From: UBA4877 sp002399345
GTDB lineage: Bacteria; Bacillota; Thermoanaerobacteria; Thermoanaerobacterales; UBA4877
Assembly: GCA_036752905.1 (NCBI GenBank)
Contig: DAIORT010000002.1
Coordinates: 124,001 to 188,000, forward strand
Direction of reading: 5' to 3'
Length of the DNA stretch: 64,000 nucleotides
Shown here piece after piece: positions 15,485 through 25,245 of this stretch. The notes under the pieces are model-generated. The model was not told the DNA's origin. It made no database searches and saw nothing but the letters and a program-made list of their open reading frames with translations. Position 1 is the first letter of the stretch. Every line of letters begins with the position of its first letter. The translations under genes and the position numbers were made by a program.

Positions 15485-17812
15485 ATGTATGCGGATAATA
15501 TACAAAGGGGAAGTGCGGGTACCAAGAATATATCAAAGATGAAAGAGTTCCTTAAGAATTTTGCTCTTTTGGCGGCTATGGGATTTTTTCTGGGAAGGGT
15601 GGGAGTATTTTACGGGAGTTTTCCTTTTGGCCTGGCCTATGTAGGCAGTGTGGCCGGAAGGGACAGGAGATATGTGATTGCTTCTCTTCCCTGTATCATA
15701 GGCCTTTTAAGTTTGGGAAGTCATCCTAATAACATAAGGTATGTTGTGACATATATTACTTTGTCGGCTGCATTGTATTTGATAAAGTCTGATCTAAATG
15801 CAGGCAGGCGCGCTCTTGTTTCAGCAGCTTGTGTGTTGTCTGTGGGAGGACTTTTTTATCTTATCTCGGGACATATACTCTATGATCTTATACTTATCAT
15901 CCTGGAATCAATCATTGTTTTTTCAATGGTATATATATTTGACCTGGCATTGGGTATTGTAGAGAGTCGCAAATCGCGCCGTTACCTGAGCAAGGAAGAA
16001 ATTTTGTCCATTGGAATAACCTATGGTTTGGTTATAGCCAGTCTAAGAGGCATAGAGATTTATAATCTTTCCCTGTGGATGGTTGCAGCCATTTCGGGGC
16101 TGATCGTTATAGCATATGCTGGAGGTTTGGAATCAGGGGCATCTATTGGCGTTATTTTGGCTGTGGTCACGCAGATCACCGGTTCCGTAACATCATCGAC
16201 CGGCCTTATGTTTTCCCTTACGGGCCTCTTGGCAGGAGCTTTCTGTAATCTTGGGATGATCGGTTCTGTGGGAGGCGCTTTTATATCATATTTTTTGTTG
16301 GACAAGCTGGCGGGTTATACGATGTCTGTTTATTTAAAAGAGCTTTTGATTTCCGGCTTGATATGTTTTCTGATACCGTCCGGTCTTATAAAGGCGCTGA
16401 GTTTTTACATAAGCAGGAATATAGATAGATTTAAGTATAACAAAAAATTTGTTTCAAGCACTAAGGAGATAATCTTTACCAGATTGAGAGAGATGTCCAG
16501 TGTAATGACTGAACTGGCTGCGGTGTTTGATGGTGCCAAAAACTCCATAGCGGTGAAAAATGATATCTCGCAGGTTGTGGAGAGGACCGCCGATGATGTA
16601 TGTACTAACTGCATAAGACGAGATAAATGCTGGGGCAGTGATTTTTATACTACATATCAGTTTATTTTTGATATGATAACCTTGCTGGAGCTTAAAGGGG
16701 AGGTCAGCCAGTTAAACGCACCGTCCAACCGGTGTATAAACCTGGACAAGATGATTGAAGAGGTCAACAATATGTATGATTTTTATATGCTTAACTCCAT
16801 GTGGCGCAAACGGCTCGATGAGAGCCAGAGGATAGTGTCCGACCAGCTTAGAAGTCTGAGCGGTGTTGTTTCCGGCCTGGCCAATACGGTTAAGTCCAAG
16901 GATAAGTTTTGTGAGGACTTGGAGGAACAGATATTTGTAGAGCTTGATAAAAGCGGTGTAGTGGCCGAAGAGGTCATCGTTCTGGAAAATGAGGAGGGGA
17001 AGTACGAAGTTTTTATAAAGCGACAGGCCTGTTTCGGCAGGGCAGAGTGTTTAAGAATTATAGAACCTGTGGTAACAAGGATAATGGGCAAGGAATATAA
17101 AAGAGAAGACGATGTATGCAGGCTGGATAGCAAGGAAAACACTTGCATGATTAGACTGGCGGAAAAAGAGCTATACAGTGTTACCACCGGAGTTGCCCAT
17201 ATTGCATTGGAGCACAATGGCAGCGGGGATAATTTTATTTTTTCCGAGCTTTCCGGTGGAAGGTATCTGGTAGCAATAAGCGACGGTATGGGAACAGGTA
17301 AGGAAGCCGGCGTGATTAGCAGTACTGCAGTGGGGCTGCTTGAAAAGTTCATGAATGCAGGTTTTACGGAAGATACGACCATAAGGTCTATCAATTCCAT
17401 ACTGAACCTAAAATCTACGGATGACATGTTCACTACTCTGGATATATCGATAATAGACAGGTATACGGGTGACGTAGAGACTTTTAAGATGGGTGCGCCG
17501 GTAAGCTATATAAAGAGGAAAAACTCGGTTGAGGTGTTGAAAAAAGAAAACCTTCCCGCAGGGGCTTTGGAGGATGTAAATGTATTATCGGTCGGTGAGA
17601 ATGCAGGGGACGGGGATATGCTAATAATGATGACCGATGGTGTGGCGGACAGCATAGAAAATGATAAAAGGGATAAGGTACTCAAGGAGATAATAGCGTC
17701 GGTAGATACAAACAATCCGCAGGATGCGGCGGAGAAAATTATGAAAGAGGTACTTAAAAGAGGAAAACAGAAGGATGATATGACCATCATAGTATCCAAG
17801 ATATGGACTTAA
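15485..17812 (+). CDS. spoIIE: Stage II sporulation protein E, SpoIIE phosphatase
   Basis: A protein of 775 residues. The first 330 residues hold about ten membrane helices, then comes a linker with cysteines (CTNCIRRDKCWGS), and residues 560-775 form a PP2C-type phosphatase domain (YLVAISDGMGTGKEA and LIMMTDGVADSI carry the metal-binding Asp residues). SpoIIE dephosphorylates SpoIIAA to release sigma-F in the forespore and also helps place the septum. ATG 15485 is preferred to 15470 because GGAGGGG lies at 15472-15478. It heads a conserved block running to ftsH. Confidence 0.95.
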   Translation: MYADNIQRGSAGTKNISKMKEFLKNFALLAAMGFFLGRVGVFYGSFPFGLAYVGSVAGRDRRYVIASLPCIIGLLSLGSHPNNIRYVVTYITLSAALYLIKSDLNAGRRALVSAACVLSVGGLFYLISGHILYDLILIILESIIVFSMVYIFDLALGIVESRKSRRYLSKEEILSIGITYGLVIASLRGIEIYNLSLWMVAAISGLIVIAYAGGLESGASIGVILAVVTQITGSVTSSTGLMFSLTGLLAGAFCNLGMIGSVGGAFISYFLLDKLAGYTMSVYLKELLISGLICFLIPSGLIKALSFYISRNIDRFKYNKKFVSSTKEIIFTRLREMSSVMTELAAVFDGAKNSIAVKNDISQVVERTADDVCTNCIRRDKCWGSDFYTTYQFIFDMITLLELKGEVSQLNAPSNRCINLDKMIEEVNNMYDFYMLNSMWRKRLDESQRIVSDQLRSLSGVVSGLANTVKSKDKFCEDLEEQIFVELDKSGVVAEEVIVLENEEGKYEVFIKRQACFGRAECLRIIEPVVTRIMGKEYKREDDVCRLDSKENTCMIRLAEKELYSVTTGVAHIALEHNGSGDNFIFSELSGGRYLVAISDGMGTGKEAGVISSTAVGLLEKFMNAGFTEDTTIRSINSILNLKSTDDMFTTLDISIIDRYTGDVETFKMGAPVSYIKRKNSVEVLKKENLPAGALEDVNVLSVGENAGDGDMLIMMTDGVADSIENDKRDKVLKEIIASVDTNNPQDAAEKIMKEVLKRGKQKDDMTIIVSKIWT

Positions 17813-17872
17813 TGTATATATCCTCCTTATTATGGGAATAATTAATACAAAACAAAATGAGGAGGAGCTTAT

Positions 17873-18568
17873 ATGTCTGATGATATTACAATGAAGGTGA
17901 TCAATATCGTGACCGACGGCTGCTCAAACATTGGCGGCGATCCTGGCCAGGCCGCATTAAAGGCACACGGCAGCGGAATCATAGTAAATGCCATAGGAAT
18001 ACTGGACGGCGGCAAGAACAGTGCCAAGGGCGAGGTTGAAGGAATAGCACAGTCGGGCGGCGGAGTGGCGGACCTTATTAACCTGGATGAACTTAGCAAA
18101 ACGCTGACATCGGCTACCATGGGTTCGGTATCCAATACACTTACTGGGGTAGTTGACAGAGAACTTAAAGAGGTACTTAAAAAAGGCATGGATGATATTC
18201 ACCCCGAGATGAGATTCCAGGTGGTTGATTTTATAGAGAGGCTGACAGACGAGGTACGTCTCAAAGTCGTAGTGGTTATAGATGCCAGCGGAAGCATGGC
18301 ACGTAAGCTACCAGAGGCTAAGAGGGGAGCGGTGGAACTTTTAAAATCACTAAGGGGAAGAAAGGGCCAAAGCAGCATTGCGCTGGTATGTTATCCTACT
18401 GAGCGAAACGAAGCTTATCTCTTAAAGGATTTTACCGACGATATCGATAAACTGGAGAAAACGATCATTGAGGTTACGCCGGGCGGATGTACTCCTACCG
18501 CGGCAGCGATTGATTTTGCAGCAGGGCTTTTTGAGGAAAAACCTCTGGCCTATGAAAATATGGTGTAA
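17873..18568 (+). CDS. VWA-domain protein of the spoIIE cluster
   Basis: A 231-residue protein. A first part of about 110 residues includes a repeated GxxSNIGGDPGQAALKAHG-like region. Then comes a von Willebrand factor A domain with KVVVVIDASGSMARKLPEAK (DxSxS metal-ion site, about residue 137) and ALVCYPTERNEAYLLKDFT. It has no signal peptide. A VWA protein sits between spoIIE and a protein kinase gene in many Clostridia, where its role is unknown; a partner or target of the kinase is an inference. SD GGAGGAG. Confidence 0.82.
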   Translation: MSDDITMKVINIVTDGCSNIGGDPGQAALKAHGSGIIVNAIGILDGGKNSAKGEVEGIAQSGGGVADLINLDELSKTLTSATMGSVSNTLTGVVDRELKEVLKKGMDDIHPEMRFQVVDFIERLTDEVRLKVVVVIDASGSMARKLPEAKRGAVELLKSLRGRKGQSSIALVCYPTERNEAYLLKDFTDDIDKLEKTIIEVTPGGCTPTAAAIDFAAGLFEEKPLAYENMV

Positions 18569-18574
18569 AGGGTT

Positions 18575-19444
18575 ATGGATAATATTTTTCCCGGCCAAAA
18601 AATATGCGGCCGGTGGAGCGGCAGCACATATACCGTGTTAAGACAGTTGGGTCGGGGCGGTGTGGGTGCTGCCTATCTTGTTTCCAGTAACGGCAGGCGG
18701 TACTGTTTAAAATTAAGCGATGACCTGATGAGCCTCACATGGGAATATAGGTTTATGAAGAACAACAACCGAAAAAGATTTTTACCTAAAGCCTATGAAT
18801 TTGATGATTTTGTGTTGAATAATAATGTCAAACACTATATAATATTAGAATATATAGAGGGAAAAAATCTATCCGAAGTTATGAAGTCCAGGCAGATTAA
18901 TTCAATGACCGCCATAGGCATTTCACTATTAACGGCGGGAGTATTCATAGAATTCTTTGAATTGGGTTATATTTATACGGATCTTAAGCCGGAAAATATC
19001 ATGCTGGACATAAAAAGCCACAGTCTCCGGCTCATAGACATGGGAAGCCTTGTCAAAACCGGCGGTATGGTAAGAGAGTATACGCCTAAGTATGACAGGG
19101 CTTATTGGGACTGTGGGCTGAGAAGAGCCAATGAAGGATATGCTTGTTTTGAAATCATGATGCTCGCGGCCGATCTTTTATTTCCTATCGATTACGGTGT
19201 AATGAGTAAACAGGATATTACGGCAGTATTAAACAGGCTCTCGGGATGTACAATTCACGGTGTTTATAGTCTTGCGGCAAAGGCTTTTAGCGGCACAGCC
19301 GATCTGAATGCTATAAAGGAAGGTCTTTCAGATATATACAAAGCGGAAAGGCGGACAGATCCGAGCAGGATAGATAACTGTATAAATATATCGCTTATCG
19401 CAGGAGTGATTTTCCTAATGGGTGTTATAATATACGGATTATGA
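18575..19444 (+). CDS. Serine/threonine protein kinase with C-terminal membrane helix
   Basis: A 289-residue kinase-like protein. It has LRQLGRGGVGAAYLV (glycine loop), RYCLKLS (putative ATP-binding Lys), IYTDLKPENIMLD (catalytic loop; the usual HRD is YTD, keeping the Asp) and LIDMGS at the DFG position. The C-terminus has a hydrophobic helix (ISLIAGVIFLMGVIIYGL) that would anchor it in the membrane. Shortened lobes and the altered HRD and DFG suggest a divergent but possibly active kinase. It starts 7 bases after the VWA gene, in the usual spoIIE-VWA-kinase-tilS order. Confidence 0.82.
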   Translation: MDNIFPGQKICGRWSGSTYTVLRQLGRGGVGAAYLVSSNGRRYCLKLSDDLMSLTWEYRFMKNNNRKRFLPKAYEFDDFVLNNNVKHYIILEYIEGKNLSEVMKSRQINSMTAIGISLLTAGVFIEFFELGYIYTDLKPENIMLDIKSHSLRLIDMGSLVKTGGMVREYTPKYDRAYWDCGLRRANEGYACFEIMMLAADLLFPIDYGVMSKQDITAVLNRLSGCTIHGVYSLAAKAFSGTADLNAIKEGLSDIYKAERRTDPSRIDNCINISLIAGVIFLMGVIIYGL

Positions 19445-19454
19445 GGGTGTCCAT

Positions 19455-20849
19455 ATGGAAGACAAGGTTATTTCAACTATTGAGTATTATAATATGTTAG
19501 AAAAAAACGATGGGGTAGTGGTGGGTGTATCCGGTGGTCCTGATTCATTAAGCCTGCTGTATATACTCTATGATATCAGGGAAAAATTCGATTTAAAACT
19601 TTATGTTGCCCATATAAACCATGGCATAAGAGGTTATGAGGCAGATGAGGATGCTAGGTTTGTCGAGAAAACTGCCGGTATTCTTGATCTGCCGTTTTTC
19701 GTCCGGAATGTAAACGTACCTGAGATCGTAAAGGAAACTGGAGTTTCATCCGAAATGGTAGGCAGGAATATAAGATATAATTTCTTTAATGAGGTGGCAG
19801 CCAAAAACGGTGCGCAGAAAATAGCCGTGGCCCACAATAAGAATGACCTTGCCGAGACATTTCTCCTGCACCTTATAAGAGGCAGCGGACCCACCGGGCT
19901 CGTGGGAATCAGGCCGGTGAACGGCCGGATTATACGGCCGCTTATTGATATAAGCAGGGAAGAGATTGATGAGTATATAAGGTCGAATAATTTAAAACCT
20001 AGAATTGATGCTACTAATTATGAGGAGATATATAACAGAAACAGGGTCAGGCTAAAGATAATTCCCTATATGCAGAAACTTAACCCCGAGGTAGTGGATT
20101 CCATAGCCCGGACGAGTGCTCTTCTTCGGGAAGATGAATCCTTTTTTGAAGATATAGTTCAAAAACTGGAGCAGGATTGTATCAATGTAGAGGCCGGCAG
20201 GGTATCGGTCAGTGCTGAAAAACTGCTGCAGTTCAAGCCGTCTGTAAGAAACAGGGTTATACGGTATGCTGTAAAACTTTTAAAAGGTGATTATTTAAAT
20301 TTAGAGCTTAAGCATATAGGCTATGTGGTGAATCTGGCTAAAGACTGCCGGACAGGCAGACGCATAGATTTACCGGACGGTTTGGTAGCAGAGGCCAGGT
20401 ATGGTAAAATAATATTTATGAAAGGTGCGGTCAAGGGGCCGGGCATGTTTTACTATGAATTACAGCCGGGCCAGGAATTATTCCTGCCAGGTTTAGGCTG
20501 CGAAATCTCTGCACGACCCCTTGTTAAAGATGAGATGGAGTTACAGCACAATCTTTTGACGGCCTATATAGATTATGATAAGGTAAAAAACGGCCTGGCC
20601 GTGCGTAACAGACGCCCGGGTGACAGGCTGGTTCCGCTGGGTATGAAGGGAACAAAAAAATTGAAGAAGCTTTTGATAGATGAGAAGATACCGCGGGAGG
20701 AGAGAGACTCCATTCCCATTGTTGTCGATGGGGACGAGCTTGTTTGGGTAGCCGGGGTGAGGCTTAGCGAAAGATATAAGGTAGACTCTTTTACGGAGAA
20801 TGTTCTGCAGCTTATTTGTAGTTTATCATCAAAGTTTGACACTGCATGA
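19455..20849 (+). CDS. tilS: tRNA(Ile)-lysidine synthetase TilS
   Basis: A 464-residue enzyme with the PP-loop VVGVSGGPDSLSLLYIL (about residues 22-38), AHINHGIRGYEADED and AVAHNKNDLAETFLLHLIRGSGPTGL. It uses ATP and lysine to modify C34 of tRNA-Ile(CAT), so that the tRNA reads AUA. The C-terminal domain (NRRPGDRLVPLGMKGTKKLKK, then WVAGVRLSERYKV) is complete and the length is normal. It sits before hpt and ftsH, as in most Firmicutes. Confidence 0.96.
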   Translation: MEDKVISTIEYYNMLEKNDGVVVGVSGGPDSLSLLYILYDIREKFDLKLYVAHINHGIRGYEADEDARFVEKTAGILDLPFFVRNVNVPEIVKETGVSSEMVGRNIRYNFFNEVAAKNGAQKIAVAHNKNDLAETFLLHLIRGSGPTGLVGIRPVNGRIIRPLIDISREEIDEYIRSNNLKPRIDATNYEEIYNRNRVRLKIIPYMQKLNPEVVDSIARTSALLREDESFFEDIVQKLEQDCINVEAGRVSVSAEKLLQFKPSVRNRVIRYAVKLLKGDYLNLELKHIGYVVNLAKDCRTGRRIDLPDGLVAEARYGKIIFMKGAVKGPGMFYYELQPGQELFLPGLGCEISARPLVKDEMELQHNLLTAYIDYDKVKNGLAVRNRRPGDRLVPLGMKGTKKLKKLLIDEKIPREERDSIPIVVDGDELVWVAGVRLSERYKVDSFTENVLQLICSLSSKFDTA

Positions 20850-20904
20850 TAAAAGTTTTATTATACACAATTATAACCGCAAATAAGAGAAAGGTGTGAA
20901 ATTG

Positions 20905-21444
20905 ATGGAAGAGGATATTGAGACGGTACTTATAACAGAGGAACAGATAAAAACAAAGGTTAAAGAATTGGGAAAGAAGATCAGTGAGGATTATAAGGGA
21001 AAAAACCTTATGCTCCTTTGCATACTGAAGGGAGCCATGATTTTTCTTGCCGATCTTTCCCGGGAAATAGACCTGCCGCTTTCTATTGATTTTATGGCAG
21101 TGTCAAGTTATGGCCTTTCCACCACATCATCGGGTGTAGTCAGGATAATCAAGGATCTTGACTACAGCATAGAAGGCAAAGACATATTAATCGTTGAGGA
21201 TGTGGTTGACAGCGGTCTTACTTTAAACTATCTCAGGAAGGTACTTATAGGAAGGCATCCGGCAAGTCTTGCCATATGCAGCCTGCTGGACAAACCTTTA
21301 AAGCGCAGGGCGGAGGTTCCCATAGACTATACCGGCTTTAAGATTGATGATCTTTTTGTTGTAGGATATGGTTTGGATTTTGCCGAGAAGTATCGCAATT
21401 TGCCATATATCGGTATTTTGAAGCCGGAAATCTATAAATTTTAG
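20905..21444 (+). CDS. hpt: Hypoxanthine phosphoribosyltransferase
   Basis: An enzyme of 179 residues. ILIVEDVVDSGLTL is the PRPP-binding motif, and VSSYGLSTTSSGVVRI, DFAEKYRNLPYIG and the C-terminal end are typical of HPRT. It salvages hypoxanthine and guanine to IMP and GMP. ATG 20905 (MEEDIETVLITEEQI) is preferred to the in-frame GTG at 20896, which overlaps the AAAGG ribosome site. It lies between tilS and ftsH, a widely conserved order. Confidence 0.95.
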   Translation: MEEDIETVLITEEQIKTKVKELGKKISEDYKGKNLMLLCILKGAMIFLADLSREIDLPLSIDFMAVSSYGLSTTSSGVVRIIKDLDYSIEGKDILIVEDVVDSGLTLNYLRKVLIGRHPASLAICSLLDKPLKRRAEVPIDYTGFKIDDLFVVGYGLDFAEKYRNLPYIGILKPEIYKF

Positions 21445-21518
21445 TTTATTGTATTTTCTCACAGCGTATGTTACAATTAATTATTGTGCTATAAGTTTGC
21501 TATGAAGGAGGATTGACT

Positions 21519-23321
21519 TTGAATAAAAAAGTATTCAGAAATGCAAGCTTTTATATATTGATAATTATTGCCATTTACGCCATAGTGACTATGTATGGTA
21601 TGCAGGCTACGGAGGTAAAAGAATTTGATTATGCTCGGCTTGTCAGGGAGATAAACAATAACAATGTGAACAGCATAACCATAGCTGATAATGTGGTAAA
21701 CGGTGAACTTAAAGATGGTACATCATTTCAGTCTACCATTATAAATCAGCAAAATTTTGATAGTTTTATACAGCCGTATATAGTAAATGGGCAAATTAAA
21801 TATGTAGAACCTAAGAATACGAATCCGCCGTGGTGGATTCAAATGTTGCCAACTGTTTTTATGATTGCCGTATTTGTGATTTTCTGGTTTATGATCATGC
21901 AGCAGTCCCAGGGCGGTGGTAACAAGGTGATGAGTTTCGGTAAGAGTAAAGCAAAGATATCCACTGATAAGTCAAAGAAGGTAACTTTTGATGATGTTGC
22001 GGGTGAAGATGAAGAAAAAGCCGAACTGGAAGAGATTGTGGACTTTTTAAAGCAGCCGCGCAGGTTCCTAGACCTTGGCGCCAGAATACCTAAGGGTGTT
22101 TTGCTAGTGGGCCCCCCCGGAACAGGTAAGACACTTTTGGCTAGAGCTGTTGCCGGTGAGGCGGGAGTCCCGTTTTTCAGCATAAGCGGTTCCGATTTTG
22201 TAGAGATGTTTGTCGGCGTCGGGGCCTCCAGGGTAAGGGATTTGTTTGAGCAGGCGAAGAAAAATTCACCCTGTATTATATTTATAGATGAGATAGATGC
22301 CGTTGGCAGGCACAGAGGCGCTGGCCTGGGCGGTGGACATGACGAGAGGGAGCAGACTTTAAACCAGTTGCTTGTAGAGATGGATGGTTTTGCTAACAAT
22401 GAGGGCATCATTGTCATTGCTGCTACAAACAGACCGGATATACTCGATCCGGCGCTACTAAGGCCGGGCCGTTTTGACAGACGTATAACGGTAGGATTGC
22501 CTGATGTAAAGGGCAGAGAACAGATCATGAAGGTACACTCTAAGGGTAAGCCCCTTACTCCCGATGTGAATTACGGTATACTGGCCAGGATGACACCGGG
22601 CTTTACCGGTGCCGATATAGAAAACATGATGAATGAAGGCGCACTTCTTGCGGCAAGACGCAACAAAACAACAATAAGCATGCAGGAATTAGAGGATGCC
22701 ATGACCAGGGTCATAGCAGGCCCGGAGAAAAAGAGTAGGGTTATGAGCGAAAAGGACAAGAGGTTGGTGGCTTATCATGAAGCTGGTCATGCGGTTCTTG
22801 CGAAACTTCTTCCCAACACTGCGCCTGTCCATGAGGTATCAATCATACCGCGTGGCCAGGCCGGCGGCTATACAATGATACTGCCGGAGGAAGACAAGTA
22901 CTTTATGTCAAAGTCCGAGATTATAGACGAGGTTATACATCTACTCGGCGGCAGGGTGGCCGAGAATATAGTCCTCCATGATATTTCCACAGGAGCACAA
23001 AATGACCTTGAAAGGGCAACCGACCTTATCAGGAAGATGGTAACCGAATATGGCATGAGTGATAACCTGGGCCCGATGGTTTATGGATCGGACAAGGATG
23101 AAATATTCGTGGGAAGAGATCTCGGCAGGCAGCGTAACTACAGCGAAGAGGTTGCCGCATCTATCGACAAAGAAATGAGAAGGATAATCGAAGAGTGCTA
23201 TAAAAAGGCGGAGATGCTCTTAAAAGATAATATAAACAGGCTACATTCTGTGGCGCGGGCTCTTGTAGAAAAAGAGAAATTAAACAAGGATGAATTTGAA
23301 GAGGTATTTGCCAATGCTTAG
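21519..23321 (+). CDS. ftsH: ATP-dependent zinc metalloprotease FtsH
   Basis: A membrane protease of about 600 residues. It has two N-terminal membrane helices ([18 protein letters not shown] and [15 protein letters not shown]), an AAA domain with GPPGTGKT and [10 protein letters not shown], the second region of homology ([21 protein letters not shown]) and the zinc site HEAGH. It degrades misassembled membrane proteins and short-lived regulators. TTG at 21519 follows AAGGAGG by 7 bases; the TTG at 21513 is too close to it. Last gene of the spoIIE-ftsH block. Confidence 0.97.
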   Translation: MNKKVFRNASFYILIIIAIYAIVTMYGMQATEVKEFDYARLVREINNNNVNSITIADNVVNGELKDGTSFQSTIINQQNFDSFIQPYIVNGQIKYVEPKNTNPPWWIQMLPTVFMIAVFVIFWFMIMQQSQGGGNKVMSFGKSKAKISTDKSKKVTFDDVAGEDEEKAELEEIVDFLKQPRRFLDLGARIPKGVLLVGPPGTGKTLLARAVAGEAGVPFFSISGSDFVEMFVGVGASRVRDLFEQAKKNSPCIIFIDEIDAVGRHRGAGLGGGHDEREQTLNQLLVEMDGFANNEGIIVIAATNRPDILDPALLRPGRFDRRITVGLPDVKGREQIMKVHSKGKPLTPDVNYGILARMTPGFTGADIENMMNEGALLAARRNKTTISMQELEDAMTRVIAGPEKKSRVMSEKDKRLVAYHEAGHAVLAKLLPNTAPVHEVSIIPRGQAGGYTMILPEEDKYFMSKSEIIDEVIHLLGGRVAENIVLHDISTGAQNDLERATDLIRKMVTEYGMSDNLGPMVYGSDKDEIFVGRDLGRQRNYSEEVAASIDKEMRRIIEECYKKAEMLLKDNINRLHSVARALVEKEKLNKDEFEEVFANA

Positions 23322-23395
23322 TATGATTTGTGCCTAAGGAGAAATTACAGGTAATAAAGTTAATAACAAGGTAATATATATGTGAGATATTATAG

Positions 23396-23490
23396 ATGTC
23401 AGTCAACAAAGCTAAGTAAGATTGCCTTGTGATTTCGCAGCTTAGTAATTTATTGTTGGTCTGAACAGGGCTTTTTAAGCCCTGTTTTTT
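23396..23490 (+). ncRNA. Structured RNA candidate ending in a terminator (copy A)
   Basis: Between ftsH and the next gene there is a nested hairpin: CAACAA (23405-23410) with TTGTTG (23453-23458), and inside it CTAAG (23412-23416) with CTTAG (23441-23445). A clear terminator follows: AACAGGGCTT/AAGCCCTGTT then TTTTTT. The core AGCTAAG..AA.ATTGCC..CGC.GC.TA recurs at 44614-44648, also just before a terminator. It may be a 3'-UTR RNA, a riboswitch/attenuator or a small repeat. It matches no riboswitch class I could identify. Confidence 0.4.
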
Positions 23491-23616
23491 TCTATATATA
23501 ATAAAATGTCATTATTTTGTGTCAAACTGTATCAATGTTTGCCTCATGTGATATATATTTACATATACCATAGAGGAAATTTGTTATATAATATAAGATG
23601 ACAGAGGAGGTATATC

Positions 23617-24003
23617 ATGGATATGAATGGGTTAAAAATTGGCCTGGAAGGGGAAATTGAAACTGAGGTAACAAGAAGAGATACAGCTGACAAATATGGG
23701 AGTGGATCGGTCAAAGTGCTTGCCACACCACACGTTACCACGCTTATAGATTAGGCGGCTATGTCCGCTGTGTATTCGTATTTGCCTTTTGGATGTGTTA
23801 CCGTGGGTACTAAGTTAAATATCGAACATTTGAGGGCTCTACACCTACAGGTATGAAAGTAAAGGCAAAAGCTGTCCTGACATAGATAGATGGACTTGAG
23901 GCTGTTGTTTAGGGTTGAAGCCGGTGAGGATAGCGAAAGGGTATAGTGAGCGCAGTATGGTAAAAGAGAAATCGTTTGTGAAAAGATGTGAGGCTAAACT
24001 GAA
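23617..24003 (+). pseudogene. Decayed FlK/fluoroacetyl-CoA-thioesterase-like gene
   Basis: ATG 23617 behind GAGGAGG begins a 45-codon frame, LKIGLEGEIETEVTRRDTA then KYGSGSVKVLATPHV, ended by TAG. The rest of a hot-dog thioesterase of the FlK type continues past the stop in shifting frames (AAMSAVYSYLPFG, TVGTKLNIEHLRA, GMKVKAKAVLT, a late FIV-like end), with several more stops. The intact family is about 130 residues, and the whole length can be followed here. The gene is inactive but recent enough to read. A TATAAT at 23587-23592 may be its old promoter. Confidence 0.75.
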
Positions 24004-24010
24004 CTGATAG

Positions 24011-25015
24011 ATGGGTGGTGTGGTTTTGGATAGAAATTCACAAGACTTAATGGATATAGCTCAGAGTTTTAATAATGTAGGGTATGCCTTATATAACCCC
24101 AAAAATAATTCCATGTACATATCATATGAAGCATATACCCTTTTAGGTTTAGTACCTGTAGATAATACGGGTAAGAGAAAACTTTTAGAGACGCTGCATA
24201 CAAACAGCATTTCTGAAGAGAATTTGTATTTTAAGTATAAAGAATTCAATGGGAAAGGGCTGATTGTGACCCGTTTATCCCTAAAGAATTCCGAAGGGAT
24301 AGTCTATCTCTTTATTTTATTGGCCCTGGATTTTGTCGATCAGTTAGTAGAAAAAATGCAGGAATATGAGGACTTGCGTGAAGATGAAATACATTCTCAT
24401 ATGGTTGCCCATGAAATAAAGAACTCATTCACAGTAATAAAGGGTTTTCTTCAGCTTCTCAAGGCTAAATATAAAAATGACTCTGAATTTTTGGATTTGA
24501 TTCTAAATGAAACGGAAAGAGCTAATGGTCTGGCTGCCGGTTTCATACGTTCATCACAGCCAGCGGCAAGCGAAGGAGATACGGCCGATGTAAAGCTCGT
24601 TTTGGAAGAGCTTTTGACGAAACTGGAAGTGGGTCTTACGGGTGGGCATGTTATAAAAAAATGTTTTAAGAATACAAGTCCCGTGCAAATAACCTCCAAG
24701 GCTTTGGAGCAGATTTGCCTTAATCTCATTTTGAATTCTATGGAATCTATGAGCCGGGGCACTATTTATGTCTATGCAGATACCCTAGAAAATGGGTATG
24801 TTCGTATAAGGATTGCAGATAACGGCTGCGGTATTGCATCTGAGGTAAGAGGTAAGATATTTACGTATGGTTTCACCACAAAAAAGAACGGTTCGGGATA
24901 TGGTCTGGCCATAGTCATGGCCATGCTTCGCAAATACAATTCAAAGATCCATCTTACAAGCAAGGTAAAAAAAGGAAGTATTTTTACTTTACTTTTATCG
25001 CCAGCGCAGGTTTAA
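24011..25015 (+). CDS. Sensor histidine kinase, sporulation-kinase-like
   Basis: A 334-residue protein. The first 110 residues are PAS-like (GYALYNPKNNSMYISYEAYTLL). Residues 130-155 are the phospho-acceptor helix (MVAHEIKNSFTVIKGFLQLL), much like KinA-type kinases, and the C-terminal ATPase has N (NLILNSMES), G1 (IADNGCGI) and G2 (GSGYGLAI) boxes. It has no membrane helix, so it is cytoplasmic. No response regulator is adjacent; orphan kinases of this type commonly feed Spo0A. ATG 24011 is given, but a start at TTG 24026 is equally plausible. Confidence 0.85.
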   Translation: MGGVVLDRNSQDLMDIAQSFNNVGYALYNPKNNSMYISYEAYTLLGLVPVDNTGKRKLLETLHTNSISEENLYFKYKEFNGKGLIVTRLSLKNSEGIVYLFILLALDFVDQLVEKMQEYEDLREDEIHSHMVAHEIKNSFTVIKGFLQLLKAKYKNDSEFLDLILNETERANGLAAGFIRSSQPAASEGDTADVKLVLEELLTKLEVGLTGGHVIKKCFKNTSPVQITSKALEQICLNLILNSMESMSRGTIYVYADTLENGYVRIRIADNGCGIASEVRGKIFTYGFTTKKNGSGYGLAIVMAMLRKYNSKIHLTSKVKKGSIFTLLLSPAQV

Positions 25016-25030
25016 TCATTTCAGCCTGAA

Positions 25031-25065
25031 GGCAAAGTACCATTTCCTGGTACCTTGTCTTTTTT
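25031..25065 (+). terminator. Terminator after the histidine kinase
   Basis: Stem GGCAAAGTACCA / TGGTACCTTGTC with loop TTTCC and six T. Confidence 0.88.
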
Positions 25066-25089
25066 ACTTTGGTGAAAATATATAGAGCA

Positions 25090-25118
25090 TTGACTCTAAT
25101 TTCATATATGCATATGAC
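25090..25118 (+). promoter_or_regulatory. Promoter for the amino-acid symporter
   Basis: TTGACT at 25090-25095 and TATGAC at 25113-25118 with a 17-base spacer. It leaves a leader of about 120 bases before the gene, with no structure that I recognise. Confidence 0.5.
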
Positions 25119-25245
25119 TTGTTAGGCCTGGCATTGATCCCGTAAAGTGTTTACTGAAGGTATACAGGCTATGGCAGTGCCAAAAAGTATACATATAAAA
25201 TGGCAAAGAGTTATATATATCAAATTATTAGAAGGGGGTATTTGT

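Noticed and set aside
23396..23490. c-di-GMP (GEMM) or other known riboswitch class
   Set aside because: The GEMM core (GGCAAACC, GACGCAAAGC) is absent and the promoter of the next gene appears to lie downstream of the element.
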